53,124 bases of DNA from Intestinimonas sp. (lineage in GTDB: Bacteria > Bacillota > Clostridia > Oscillospirales > Oscillospiraceae). Position 1 is the stretch's first letter. Each line of letters opens with the position of its first letter. The stretch spans positions 1-53,124 of the forward strand of contig NZ_JAPFEA010000089.1 of NCBI RefSeq assembly GCF_026169115.1, written 5' to 3'. Position numbers and translations under genes: made by a program. Under the pieces are notes generated by a model, which searched no databases, was not told the origin of the DNA, and was given only the letters and a program-made list of their open reading frames with translations. Shown here piece by piece: positions 1 to 7,253 of this stretch.

Positions 1-6
1 CCACTT

Positions 7-82
7 GCCTCTGTAGCTCAGTTGGTAGAGCAGGGGACTGAAAATCCCCGTGTCGCTGGTTCGATTCCGGCCGGAGGCACCA
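7..82 (+). tRNA. tRNA-Phe (GAA), CCA encoded
   Basis: Cloverleaf with acceptor stem GCCTCTG pairing CGGAGGC (one G-U pair), T-loop GGTTCGATTCC and anticodon stem GGGGA/TCCCC closing the loop CTGAAAA, so the anticodon is GAA. The 3' CCA is genomically encoded. It is first of three tRNA genes; its promoter would lie outside the window. Confidence 0.97.
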
Positions 83-87
83 GCATT

Positions 88-120
88 TCCCCGGAGGATA
101 CTTCGGGTATCCTCCGGGGA
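88..120 (+). other. Long hairpin between tRNA genes
   Basis: A 13-14 bp stem (TCCCCGGAGGATAC against its complement) capped by a TTCG tetraloop. Only a weak T-rich stretch follows (gatccttctt), so it is either an imperfect terminator or a processing/boundary hairpin between tRNA-Phe and tRNA-Gly. Confidence 0.75.
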
Positions 121-176
121 GATCCTTCTTCCCCAGCATCAAATGCAGGTCAGTTGCATAACATGGACTGTGACTT

Positions 177-252
177 GCAGGTGTAGCTCATCTGGTAGAG
201 CGCCACCTTGCCAAGGTGGAGGTAGCGAGTTCGAGCCTCGTCACCTGCTCCA
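177..252 (+). tRNA. tRNA-Gly (GCC), CCA encoded
   Basis: Acceptor stem GCAGGTG/CACCTGC, T-loop GTTCGAGCC, anticodon stem CCACC/GGTGG around the loop TTGCCAA, giving anticodon GCC. CCA is encoded. The acceptor stem is the same as in the second glycine tRNA at 14371. Confidence 0.97.
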
Positions 253-258
253 GCAAAT

Positions 259-290
259 GATAACAGAAGCAAGAAATTGCTTCTGTTATC
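259..290 (+). other. Perfect 14-bp hairpin with GAAA tetraloop
   Basis: Perfect inverted repeat (arms GATAACAGAAGCAA and its complement) capped by GAAA, between tRNA-Gly and tRNA-Cys. No T-tract follows, so an RNA-processing or spacer role is as likely as termination. Confidence 0.75.
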
Positions 291-295
291 CATAT

Positions 296-369
296 GGCGA
301 CATAGCCAAGTGGTAAGGCAGAGCTCTGCAAAAGCTCCACCCCCAGTTCGAGTCTGGGTGTCGCCTCCA
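296..369 (+). tRNA. tRNA-Cys (GCA), CCA encoded
   Basis: Acceptor stem GGCGACA/TGTCGCC, T-loop GTTCGAGTC, anticodon loop CTGCAAA giving anticodon GCA. CCA is encoded and runs directly into the terminator stem. Confidence 0.97.
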
Positions 370-404
370 AAAAGAAAGACACGCTTTAGCGTGTCTTTCT
401 TTTT
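369..404 (+). terminator. Terminator after the tRNA-Cys gene
   Basis: Stem AAAAGAAAGACACGC / GCGTGTCTTTCTTTT with loop TTTA and a T-run; A-rich on the 5' side, so it could work in both directions. The same design with a different stem sequence follows tRNA-Gly at 14444. Confidence 0.9.
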
Positions 405-448
405 GGGTTCCGGCGGCATAAGCCGCCTCCACCCTTCAGAGACTGCAC

Positions 449-526
449 ATGCTCGGCGGAAGTGAATTCCGCCTGCGCCGAGGTTTTAGCCTTCGGCCAA
501 AACGCTCGTACGGCGCAAACGCGCCG
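449..526 (+). repeat. Structured intergenic repeat, copy 1
   Basis: About 78 nt with three successive hairpins: GGCGGAA-gtgaa-TTCCGCC, GTTTTAGC-cttc-GGCCAAAAC and CGGCGC-aaac-GCGCCG. It matches the copies at 586-663 and 14532-14607. Differences in the first stem are compensated on both arms, which points to selection on RNA or cruciform structure. Function unknown. Confidence 0.85.
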
Positions 527-585
527 TCCCACCGTGTGGGGCCCGTTTCGGTCTGCATCTTTTGGGGATACCTCGGGAAACTAAA

Positions 586-663
586 ATGCTCGGATGAAAT
601 GAAGCCCGCCTGCGCCAAGGTTTTGGCCTTCGGTCAAAACGCTTGTACGGCGCAAATGCGCCG
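586..663 (+). repeat. Structured intergenic repeat, copy 2
   Basis: Second copy in the same orientation, 60 nt after copy 1. The second hairpin (GTTTTGGC-cttc-GGTCAAAAC) and third hairpin (CGGCGCA-aa-TGCGCCG) are intact, while the first stem is degraded (atgaaatgaagcc). This looks like a tandem duplicate losing one element. Confidence 0.85.
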
Positions 664-736
664 CCCCGCTGTGCAGTGGCCCATTACTTTTTCACTCTTC
701 ACGATTCACTCTTCACTAAAATAAGGAGTCCTTTCC

Positions 737-1156
737 ATGCCCACCCTGGACCAGATCCGCGCCTGCTTCTCCGGCGACCGCTTTGCTGCTGACACCGTCG
801 GCATCTCCATCGACGCCGCCGAGCCCGGCTATGCCCGCTGCTCCATGGCCGTCCGCCCCATCCACCTCAACGCCAACTCTGTTCCCATGGGGGGCGCCGT
901 CTTCACCCTGGCCGACTTTGCCTTTGCCGTGGCCGCCAACGGCCACAGCACCCAGGTCACTGTCACCCAGCAGGCGTCGGTCACCTTCCTCGCCCCCTCC
1001 CGGGGCAAGGTCCTTGTCGCCGAGGCCAAATGCCTGAAGGCGGGGCGCACCACCTGTCTCTACGCCGTGGACGTCACCGACGATCTGGGGGCCCGGATTG
1101 CCCACCTCACCGTCAACGGCTTCACCACCGCTCCCCCGCCGCTCAACCCCGACTGA
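737..1156 (+). CDS. PaaI-type hotdog thioesterase
   Basis: 139 residues, typical of single-domain hotdog-fold acyl-CoA thioesterases of the PaaI/YbgC-like superfamily, which hydrolyse cytosolic (often aromatic or short) acyl-CoAs. Visible signatures are the N-terminal helix, the segment around residues 46-65 (NANSVPMGGAVFTLADFAFA) that forms the hot-dog helix and active site, and the later strand VTFLAPSRGKVLVAEA. Its Shine-Dalgarno site AAGGAG sits 8-9 nt upstream of the ATG. It is monocistronic, between the repeat cluster and a strong terminator at 1174. The exact substrate cannot be read from the sequence. Confidence 0.85.
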   Translation: MPTLDQIRACFSGDRFAADTVGISIDAAEPGYARCSMAVRPIHLNANSVPMGGAVFTLADFAFAVAANGHSTQVTVTQQASVTFLAPSRGKVLVAEAKCLKAGRTTCLYAVDVTDDLGARIAHLTVNGFTTAPPPLNPD

Positions 1157-1173
1157 CCACAGTCCTTTCCCAC

Positions 1174-1200
1174 AGCGCCCGCTTTTGCGGGCGCTCTTTT
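1174..1200 (+). terminator. Rho-independent terminator of thioesterase gene
   Basis: Stem AGCGCCCGC/GCGGGCGCT with loop TTTT followed by CTTTT. Confidence 0.9.
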
Positions 1201-1251
1201 CATGTCCGCCCCCCTCCTCCTTCCCCGCTGCACCCTCCCGCCCGGAAAAAG

Positions 1252-1270
1252 GTATGATAAAACATCATAC
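1252..1270. promoter_or_regulatory. Candidate operator, perfect inverted repeat
   Basis: GTATGAT-aaaac-ATCATAC, perfect 7-bp arms with a 5-nt centre, ending one base before the proposed -35 of the ABC transporter promoter. The position suits an activator or repressor site. The regulator is not identifiable. Confidence 0.5.
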
Positions 1271-1298
1271 TTCCCAAACCAGATACATCCATTATAAT
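1271..1298 (+). promoter_or_regulatory. Putative promoter of NitT/TauT-type ABC operon
   Basis: TTCCCA, 16-nt spacer, TATAAT. The -10 is perfect and the -35 is weak, consistent with regulated expression through the adjacent inverted repeat. The leader before the ATG is about 80 nt. Confidence 0.5.
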
Positions 1299-1386
1299 AA
1301 GAAATAATGAACGGCAGCCCTTTCCCATTGCACCAAGAGCGCGGCAGACAGGCCGTGTGTTGAGACAAGAAGGAGTGACCTAAAGG

Positions 1387-2175
1387 ATGGACAATGAGAA
1401 AAAAACCTCCCTGGCCAGCCGCATCCCCCCAAAGGTGTGGCTGCTGATTTCCTTTGCGGCAGCAATCGTGGCATGGTATATCCTCTCGATCCTGCCTGCA
1501 ACCTCTCGCGGCTTCCCCAATATCATCGTGACCACTCAGGGCCTGCTCACCATGATCCAGCGGGGCGTCTTCTGGGCGGACCTGGGCAGCAGTCTGATCT
1601 CCGTCTTCGCCGGCTACGCCCTGGGCTTTGTCATCGCCCTCCCTGTGGCCATCATCATGGCCTGGTACATGCCGGTGCGCAACATTCTGGAGCCCTGGAT
1701 CCAGTTCATCCGCAACATCCCCCCTCTGGCCTATGTGCCCCTGATCGTCATCTGTGCCGGCGTGGGCCGGCGGCCCCAGATCATCGTCATCACCATCGCC
1801 TGCTTCCTCATCATGTGTGTGACCATCTATCAGGGCGTTATCAACGTGGATGAGACCCTCATCAAGGCCGCCCGGGTCCTGGGCGCCACTGACCGGGACA
1901 TCTTCGTCCGCGTCATCGCCCCCGCCACCCTGCCCTTCATCCTCACCGCCGTGCGGCTGGGCGCTTCGGTGGCCCTCACCACGCTGATCGCCGCTGAGTC
2001 CACCGGCGCTATGGCCGGTCTCGGCATGCGGATCCGTTCCCTCAACAACACCTTTGAGTCGGCCCCCATGCTGGCTTACGTCATCATCATCGGTATCATA
2101 GGCATCACCATGGAGACCGTCATCAAATACTTGGAAAGGAAGCTGACAGGATGGCAGGAGAAGAGAGAGATCTGA
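1387..2175 (+). CDS. NitT/TauT-family ABC transporter permease
   Basis: 262 residues with about six membrane helices, matching the SsuC/TauC/ThiX permease type (nitrate, sulfonate, taurine or thiamine-precursor uptake). The EAA loop for ATPase docking is visible around residues 156-175 (DETLIKAARVLGATDRDIFV). The start was chosen at the ATG with AGGAG about 11 nt upstream. The 3' end overlaps the ATPase gene by 25 nt, implying translational coupling. The ligand is not predictable from this subunit. No sulfonate-desulfurising or nitrate-reducing genes lie nearby. Confidence 0.88.
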   Translation: MDNEKKTSLASRIPPKVWLLISFAAAIVAWYILSILPATSRGFPNIIVTTQGLLTMIQRGVFWADLGSSLISVFAGYALGFVIALPVAIIMAWYMPVRNILEPWIQFIRNIPPLAYVPLIVICAGVGRRPQIIVITIACFLIMCVTIYQGVINVDETLIKAARVLGATDRDIFVRVIAPATLPFILTAVRLGASVALTTLIAAESTGAMAGLGMRIRSLNNTFESAPMLAYVIIIGIIGITMETVIKYLERKLTGWQEKREI

Positions 2176-2942
2176 TCTTAAAGATCGATAATGTCCGCAA
2201 GGTATACAACACCCGCAACGGCGAAATGGTGGCCCTCAACGGTGTGGACCTGGACATCTATGAAAACGAGTTTATCTGCGTGGTCGGTCCCTCCGGCTGC
2301 GGCAAATCCACCCTCCTCAACATCATCGCCGGCCTCCACGACGCCACCTCCGGCGCCGTCTACTGCAAGGGCAAGAAGGTCACCGGGACCGGCACAGAGC
2401 GGGGCGTGGTCTTCCAGCAGTACGCCCTCTTCCCCTGGCTCACCGTGAAGAAGAACGTCATGTTCGCCCTGGAGATGAAGGGTATCAAAGGCAAAGAGGC
2501 CGAGGAACAGGCCATGAAGTACCTGGAGAAGGTGGATCTGGTCAAGTTCGCCGACCATTACCCCAAGGAGCTCTCCGGCGGCATGAAGCAGCGCGTCGCC
2601 ATCGCCCGGGCCTACGCCGCCGACCCCGAGGTCCTTTTGATGGATGAGCCCTTCGGCGCTCTGGACGCCCAGACCCGCACCCAGCTCCAGACCGAGCTGC
2701 TGGAGACCTGGGAAAAGGACCGCAAGACCTGCTTCTTCATCACCCACGACGTGGAGGAGGCCATCATCCTGGCCCAGAAGGTCATCATCATGTCGGCCCG
2801 CCCGGGACGGATCAAGTCCATCATCAACATCGATATCCCCTACCCCCGCAACCAGGAGACCAAAATGACCCCCCGCTTCCTGGAACTCAAAAACGAGATC
2901 TGGAGCCAGGTTTACCAGGAATATCTGGAAGTGCGGAAGTAA
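2151..2942 (+). CDS. NitT/TauT-family ABC transporter ATPase
   Basis: 263 residues, SsuB/TauB-like. Walker A GPSGCGKST lies near residues 46-54, the Q-loop VFQQYALFPW near 87-96, the signature LSGGMKQR near 141-148, Walker B VLLMDEP near 161-167, and the H-loop in FFITHDVEEA. It supplies energy for uptake with the permease upstream and the binding protein downstream. A small hairpin (AACGGC-TCT-GCCGTT, about 2952-2966) separates it from the binding-protein gene and could tune relative expression. Confidence 0.92.
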   Translation: MAGEERDLILKIDNVRKVYNTRNGEMVALNGVDLDIYENEFICVVGPSGCGKSTLLNIIAGLHDATSGAVYCKGKKVTGTGTERGVVFQQYALFPWLTVKKNVMFALEMKGIKGKEAEEQAMKYLEKVDLVKFADHYPKELSGGMKQRVAIARAYAADPEVLLMDEPFGALDAQTRTQLQTELLETWEKDRKTCFFITHDVEEAIILAQKVIIMSARPGRIKSIINIDIPYPRNQETKMTPRFLELKNEIWSQVYQEYLEVRK

Positions 2943-3017
2943 CCAAGATTGGAACGGCTCTGCCGTTGCAATAAAAGGATCTGACCCTGTCTACATCAAA
3001 TCATAGGAGGAATAAAC

Positions 3018-4076
3018 GTGAAAAAGTTTCTTGCCATGCTCCTGACCGTGACTATGCTGGGCGGCGTCCTGGCCGGCTGCGGCGGCGGCAGCACCGCCAC
3101 CCCCGCCCCTGAGAGCAGCGCCCCTGCCGAGAGCGGTGCCCCCGAGACCACTCCCGTGGAGACCGTGGACCTCACCGTGGGCTTCATGTCCAACTACGGC
3201 AGCCTGTGGAGCGCCATCACCGCTGAGAAGAAGGGCTATTTCGCCGAGGAGGGCCTCAATGTCACCCTCACCGGCTTTGACTCCGGCCCCAACATCATCG
3301 CCGCCATGGAGAGCGGCTCCGTCAACTTCGGCTACATCGGCGACGGCGCCCACAAGCTCTGCGTTCAGGGCAATGCCGCCATCATCGGCCTGTCCCACAT
3401 CTCCAACGGCGACGCCGTCATCGGCGGCCCCAACGTCAAGACCCTGGAGGACCTGAAGGGCAAGACCGTGGCCTACTCCTCCGGCACCTCCAGCGAGACC
3501 ATCCTCACCAACGCCCTCAACAGCGTGGGCCTCACCATGAGCGACATCAAGGCCATGGACATGGACGCCTCCGCCGTGGTGACCGCCATGCTCTCCGGCG
3601 GCGTGGACGCCTGCGCCATCTGGTCCCCCCAGAGCCTGACCATCATGGACGAGATGGCCGACGCCACCAAGCTGGCTGAGAACGTGGACTACTCCGACAT
3701 CAGCATCTCCCTGGCCAGCTGGATCGCCAAGCCCGACTACCTGGAGGCCAACCGGGACGTGGCCGTCCGCTTCATGCGGGCCATCTTCAAGGCCATGGAC
3801 TACGCCGCCCAGGAGGAACACTACGAGGAGGTCTCCCAGTGGGTGGCCGACTACCTGGCTCTGGACGTGAACGCCGTGCTGCCCCAGGCCCGCGGCGACG
3901 CTGAGTGGCTCACCGGCAAGGACGTGGTGGCCGGCATCGCTGACGGCTCCGTGGAGGGCTATTACCAGCTCCAGCAGGAGATGATGGTGAATTCCGGCGC
4001 CATCACCGCCGAGGAGCAGCGCCCTGTCTCCGAGTATGTGGATATGGAGCTCATGACCGAGGCCGGCAGCTACTAA
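3018..4076 (+). CDS. ABC transporter substrate-binding lipoprotein
   Basis: 352 residues, GTG start with AGGAGG 7-8 nt upstream. The N-terminus is a lipoprotein signal peptide with lipobox LAGC (Cys near residue 23), followed by a low-complexity Ala/Pro/Glu/Thr linker. The mature part is a SsuA/NMT1/ThiY-like periplasmic-binding fold: VGFMSNYGSLWSAI near the start, then GYFAEEGLNV, and the ligand-pocket region ESGSVNFGYIGDGAH. It captures the ligand at the outer face of the membrane for the permease/ATPase pair. Substrate unknown; NitT/TauT, sulfonate or pyrimidine precursors are the family options. Confidence 0.88.
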   Translation: MKKFLAMLLTVTMLGGVLAGCGGGSTATPAPESSAPAESGAPETTPVETVDLTVGFMSNYGSLWSAITAEKKGYFAEEGLNVTLTGFDSGPNIIAAMESGSVNFGYIGDGAHKLCVQGNAAIIGLSHISNGDAVIGGPNVKTLEDLKGKTVAYSSGTSSETILTNALNSVGLTMSDIKAMDMDASAVVTAMLSGGVDACAIWSPQSLTIMDEMADATKLAENVDYSDISISLASWIAKPDYLEANRDVAVRFMRAIFKAMDYAAQEEHYEEVSQWVADYLALDVNAVLPQARGDAEWLTGKDVVAGIADGSVEGYYQLQQEMMVNSGAITAEEQRPVSEYVDMELMTEAGSY

Positions 4077-4110
4077 GCCAGGCTTCTACATACCGGACGA
4101 ACAAGCCCGG

Positions 4111-4145
4111 AAGGGGCGGCGGCTGAAGCGCCGCCGCCCCTTTTT
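4111..4145 (+). terminator. Terminator of the ABC transporter operon
   Basis: GC-rich stem GGGGCGGCGGC / GCCGCCGCCCC followed by TTTTTCC. Confidence 0.93.
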
Positions 4146-4155
4146 CCTGTCTGTA

Positions 4156-4184
4156 TTTACACAAGCCGTCCCATCCGGTACAAT
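4156..4184 (+). promoter_or_regulatory. Promoter of the two-component system
   Basis: TTTACA, 17-nt spacer, TACAAT, ending 32 nt before the histidine kinase ATG. It is close to sigma-A consensus and lies directly after the upstream terminator. Confidence 0.65.
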
Positions 4185-4216
4185 AGAGGCAGTACCATTG
4201 GAAGGAGGGAGCAAGG

Positions 4217-5737
4217 ATGCTTCTGCTGCTCTCCGCCGGTCTGATGACCGGCTCTCTGCTGGTCCTCGTCTCCAAGAAAAACCGGGAATCCCTGCTGCTC
4301 TTCGGCATGTGCCTGAGTCTGACCCTGTTTTTGGCCGGGATCATGGTCCTCATCGCCAAGAAGGGTGGGATCTCCGATGAGCTGGAAGTCTTCCTCTTCT
4401 TCTCCCACAAGTTCCGGCTCTGGCTCCAGTACCGTTTTATCACGCTGGACCAGTTGGGCTATCTCATCGCCATCGGCCGGCACCTTTTCCCCCTCTTTTT
4501 GCTGGAGATGGCCATGAGCTATTCCATGCTCTCCGCCGTGCGGAAAAATCCCGTTCTCCGCCGCCTGGCCCTGGTCCTCCCCGTGGTCACGCTGGTGCTC
4601 TACTGGCCGGCCCTCTACCGTCTCCTGGTCCCTATGTGGGAGGGATTCCGTGCGCTCCTCTACTATTTCTCCTACTTCTGGGTGGTGGGATACGTCCTTC
4701 TCGCCATCTTCCTGCTGGTCTACGAGTTCCTCTCCATCACCATGAACTTCTGCCGCCGGCAGTTTTTGCAGATCCTGGTCTGTATGCTCGCCCTCTCCTT
4801 TCTCTACCTGCTCTACTGCGGGCAGGACCCCGGCCAGGTCTACCAGTTTTACAGCTATGATTACCTGTGGATCAAGGGGGCCGGGTATCTCCAGTATACC
4901 CTGAGCGTAAAGGGCTACCTGCTTCTGGCAGCGGGCAGCGCCATCTGCGGTATCCTGGGCCTGGTCAGCCTGGTGCGGTACACCCAGGACAGCCTGAGCA
5001 TTGACCGGGACGAGGTAGTCCTGGAGCGGAAATTCGACATCGCCCGCACCGGCGCCTCTGTCTTTGTCCATAGCATCAAAAACCAGCTGCTGGCCAACCG
5101 GGTCCTCCACAAGCGGATCAGGGCCGAACTGGAACAGGAGGCCCCTGACCTGGATCGAATCCGCGCCTGGTCGGCCAGTCTGTGTGAGAACAACGAACAG
5201 CTCATCTCCCGCTCGGAGGAGCTCTACCGCACGGTGAAGGCCAAGTCCGTGCGGCTGGTCCCCACCTCACTGGGCCGGCTGGCCCAGCTCTCAGCCGCCC
5301 GGTTCCACCACAAATATCCCGAGGGCAATCTTCTGGTGGAGGTGGACGAGCAGATCCAGGTCCTGGCCGACGAAAACTACCTCTCCGAGGCCATCTACAA
5401 CCTGCTCACCAACGGCTGGGAATCCAACCTCCTGGCCAACCGCGCCAACTGCGCCGTCACCCTTTACAGCCATCAGGAGCGGCTCTACACCGTGCTTGAG
5501 GTCCGGGATCACGGCACCGGCATCCCCCGTGCCGCCATCAAGCACATCTGTGAGCCCTTCTATTCCAGCAAGAACAGCAACTATAACTGGGGCATGGGGC
5601 TCTACCATGTGCAGACCATCATTCGCAGCCACCTGGGCAGCCTCCGTGTGGAGAATCGGGCCGGAGAGGGCGCTTCCTTTTTCCTTCTCCTCCCCCGCTA
5701 TGACCAGCACAGCATCATAAGGAGGCGCATTTCATGA
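4217..5737 (+). CDS. Membrane sensor histidine kinase
   Basis: 506 residues. The first ~255 residues carry about seven hydrophobic segments with short loops and no large extracellular domain, so sensing is probably within or at the membrane. The cytoplasmic part starts near residue 260. The phospho-acceptor is probably His285 in VHSIKNQLL, an atypical H-box. The ATPase domain shows the N-box YNLLTNGWES (Asn395, Asn399), the G1 box DHGTGIP (Asp431) and GMGLYHVQTII near 459-469. Start: ATG after GGAAGGAGGG. It overlaps the response regulator gene by 4 nt. The signal is unknown; it may control the neighbouring transporter or amino-sugar operon. Confidence 0.85.
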   Translation: MLLLLSAGLMTGSLLVLVSKKNRESLLLFGMCLSLTLFLAGIMVLIAKKGGISDELEVFLFFSHKFRLWLQYRFITLDQLGYLIAIGRHLFPLFLLEMAMSYSMLSAVRKNPVLRRLALVLPVVTLVLYWPALYRLLVPMWEGFRALLYYFSYFWVVGYVLLAIFLLVYEFLSITMNFCRRQFLQILVCMLALSFLYLLYCGQDPGQVYQFYSYDYLWIKGAGYLQYTLSVKGYLLLAAGSAICGILGLVSLVRYTQDSLSIDRDEVVLERKFDIARTGASVFVHSIKNQLLANRVLHKRIRAELEQEAPDLDRIRAWSASLCENNEQLISRSEELYRTVKAKSVRLVPTSLGRLAQLSAARFHHKYPEGNLLVEVDEQIQVLADENYLSEAIYNLLTNGWESNLLANRANCAVTLYSHQERLYTVLEVRDHGTGIPRAAIKHICEPFYSSKNSNYNWGMGLYHVQTIIRSHLGSLRVENRAGEGASFFLLLPRYDQHSIIRRRIS

Positions 5738-6399
5738 TCCGTATTTTGGTCGCCGAGGACTTTGACCTCATCCGCGAGGACCTGTGTGACACCCTGGAAC
5801 AGCAGGAGGACATGACCGTGGTGGGCAGCGCCTCCACCGGCGAGGCCATTCAGGCCCTGGCCCTGGACCTGGACTTCGACCTCATCCTCATGGACATCGA
5901 GATGGAGACCACCACCGCCGGCATCCGGGCCACCGAGCGTATTCTGGAACAGAAGCCTGCGGCCAAGGTCCTCTTCCTCACCGCCCATGAGACCGACAAT
6001 ATGATCCTCACCTCCATGGGCGCCGGCGCTGTGGATTACATCGTCAAGGGCTGCGACGACGCCGAGCTCTTCCGCCACATCCGCAGCGCCTACGCCGGTC
6101 AAGCTCTGCTGGACGGCAAGATCCAGAATCTGCTTTTGAAGGAATACTCCCGCCTGCGCACCTCAGAGCGTTCCCTTCTCTTTTTCATCAGCACCGTATC
6201 CCAGCTCACCACCGCAGAGCGGGAGCTGGTCCGTCTCCTGCTGGAGGGCCGCAAGGTCAAGGAGATCGCCGCCATCCGCTGTGTGGAGGTGGTCACTGTC
6301 AAGACCCAGATCAAAAGTCTCCTTCATAAGTTCGGCTGCACCCGGACAAAGGAGATCGTCAACACCATCCGGGAGCTGAACGTGACCCATCTGTTCTGA
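5734..6399 (+). CDS. NarL/LuxR-type response regulator
   Basis: 221 residues. The receiver domain covers about residues 1-125 with acidic residues Glu8/Asp9, phospho-acceptor Asp54 (ILMDIEME), Thr83 (LFLTAHE) and Lys105 (YIVKG). A linker of about 25 residues follows, then a C-terminal helix-turn-helix of the GerE/LuxR type (LTTAERELVRLLLEG...VVTVKTQIKSLLHKFG). ATGA overlap with the kinase gene makes it the cognate partner. The next gene starts 30 nt on with no terminator between, so readthrough into the amino-sugar operon is possible. Confidence 0.9.
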   Translation: MIRILVAEDFDLIREDLCDTLEQQEDMTVVGSASTGEAIQALALDLDFDLILMDIEMETTTAGIRATERILEQKPAAKVLFLTAHETDNMILTSMGAGAVDYIVKGCDDAELFRHIRSAYAGQALLDGKIQNLLLKEYSRLRTSERSLLFFISTVSQLTTAERELVRLLLEGRKVKEIAAIRCVEVVTVKTQIKSLLHKFGCTRTKEIVNTIRELNVTHLF

Positions 6400-6429
6400 T
6401 CCCACACCGCCATAGAAAGGAAGATCCGC

Positions 6430-7245
6430 ATGGACTACTATCACATTTCCGCCCAGGACCTGGGCAAGAATGCCAAGATCCCCGTGGTCAAGCTGGGGGA
6501 CTCCGGCGAGGTCTTTTATGAGATCGCCCTGGAGATGGTGAACACCATCAAGGCCCACAACGAGAAGGGCGAGAAGACCGTCTTCATCTGCCCCGTGGGC
6601 CCTGTGGGCCAGTATCCCATCTTCGTCCGCCTGGTAAACCGGGAGCGCATCAGCCTGAAAAACTGCTGGTTCATCAATATGGACGAGTACCTCAACGACG
6701 ATGACACCTATATCGACAAGGAAAGCCCCCTCTCCTTCCGGGGCTTCATGGACCGCACCGTCTACACCCAGGTGGACCCCGACCTCCTCATGCCCCCCGA
6801 GCAGCGGGTCTTCCCCGACCCCGCCGACCCCGGCAGGGTGGACCGGCTCATCGAGGAGCTGGGCGGCGTGGACATCGCCTTCGGCGGCATCGGCATCAAC
6901 GGCCACCTGGCCTTCAATGAGTCCCGGGAGGACATGACGGCGGAGGAGTTTGCCGCCCAGGGCACCCGTGCCCTCACCCTCAACCCCGAGACCCGCACCG
7001 CCAACGCCATCGGCGACCGCTGCGGCGCCATCGACGCCATGCCCAGCCGGGCCGTCACCATCGGCATCAAGCAGATCCTGGGGGCCCGCAAGGTCCGCCT
7101 GGGCGTCTTCCGGGAGTGGCACCGCTCCGTGGTCCGTCAGGCGGCCTACGGCGAGGTGACCGCCCACTTCCCCGCCAGCCTTCTCCAGAACCACCCTGAC
7201 GCCATCATCTTCACCAACACCCTGGCCGCCGGTCAGCCCTTCTGA
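6430..7245 (+). CDS. NagB-like glucosamine-6-P deaminase homologue, divergent
   Basis: 271 residues in the NagB/6-phosphogluconolactonase fold. NagB converts glucosamine-6-P to fructose-6-P and ammonia. Conserved here are INMDEYL (the catalytic Asp72 region of E. coli NagB), the His and Glu of NGHLAFNE, and an Arg in PETRTAN. Two departures stand out: the usual GNDGH motif reads GINGH, so the residue equivalent to Asp141 is Asn, and the phosphate loop LPTGGTP is replaced by CPVGPVGQYP. Position next to nagA supports a role in an amino-sugar or related phosphosugar step, but the exact substrate or reaction may differ from classical NagB. Good Shine-Dalgarno site (GAAAGGAAG). Confidence 0.72.
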   Translation: MDYYHISAQDLGKNAKIPVVKLGDSGEVFYEIALEMVNTIKAHNEKGEKTVFICPVGPVGQYPIFVRLVNRERISLKNCWFINMDEYLNDDDTYIDKESPLSFRGFMDRTVYTQVDPDLLMPPEQRVFPDPADPGRVDRLIEELGGVDIAFGGIGINGHLAFNESREDMTAEEFAAQGTRALTLNPETRTANAIGDRCGAIDAMPSRAVTIGIKQILGARKVRLGVFREWHRSVVRQAAYGEVTAHFPASLLQNHPDAIIFTNTLAAGQPF

Positions 7246-7253
7246 GGTCCGCC

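Larger units (their letters stand above)
405..736. other. Gene-free stretch with structured repeats
   Basis: No credible coding frame. It holds a GGCGGC-ATAA-GCCGCC hairpin at about 411-427, the conserved string tccaccctt, two copies of the structured repeat listed separately, and a spacer ending at the Shine-Dalgarno site AAGGAG of the thioesterase gene. Confidence 0.7.

Noticed and set aside
1387-4076. Taurine or sulfonate utilisation system
   Set aside because: The ABC transporter type fits, but no desulfonation enzyme is nearby, so the substrate is left open.
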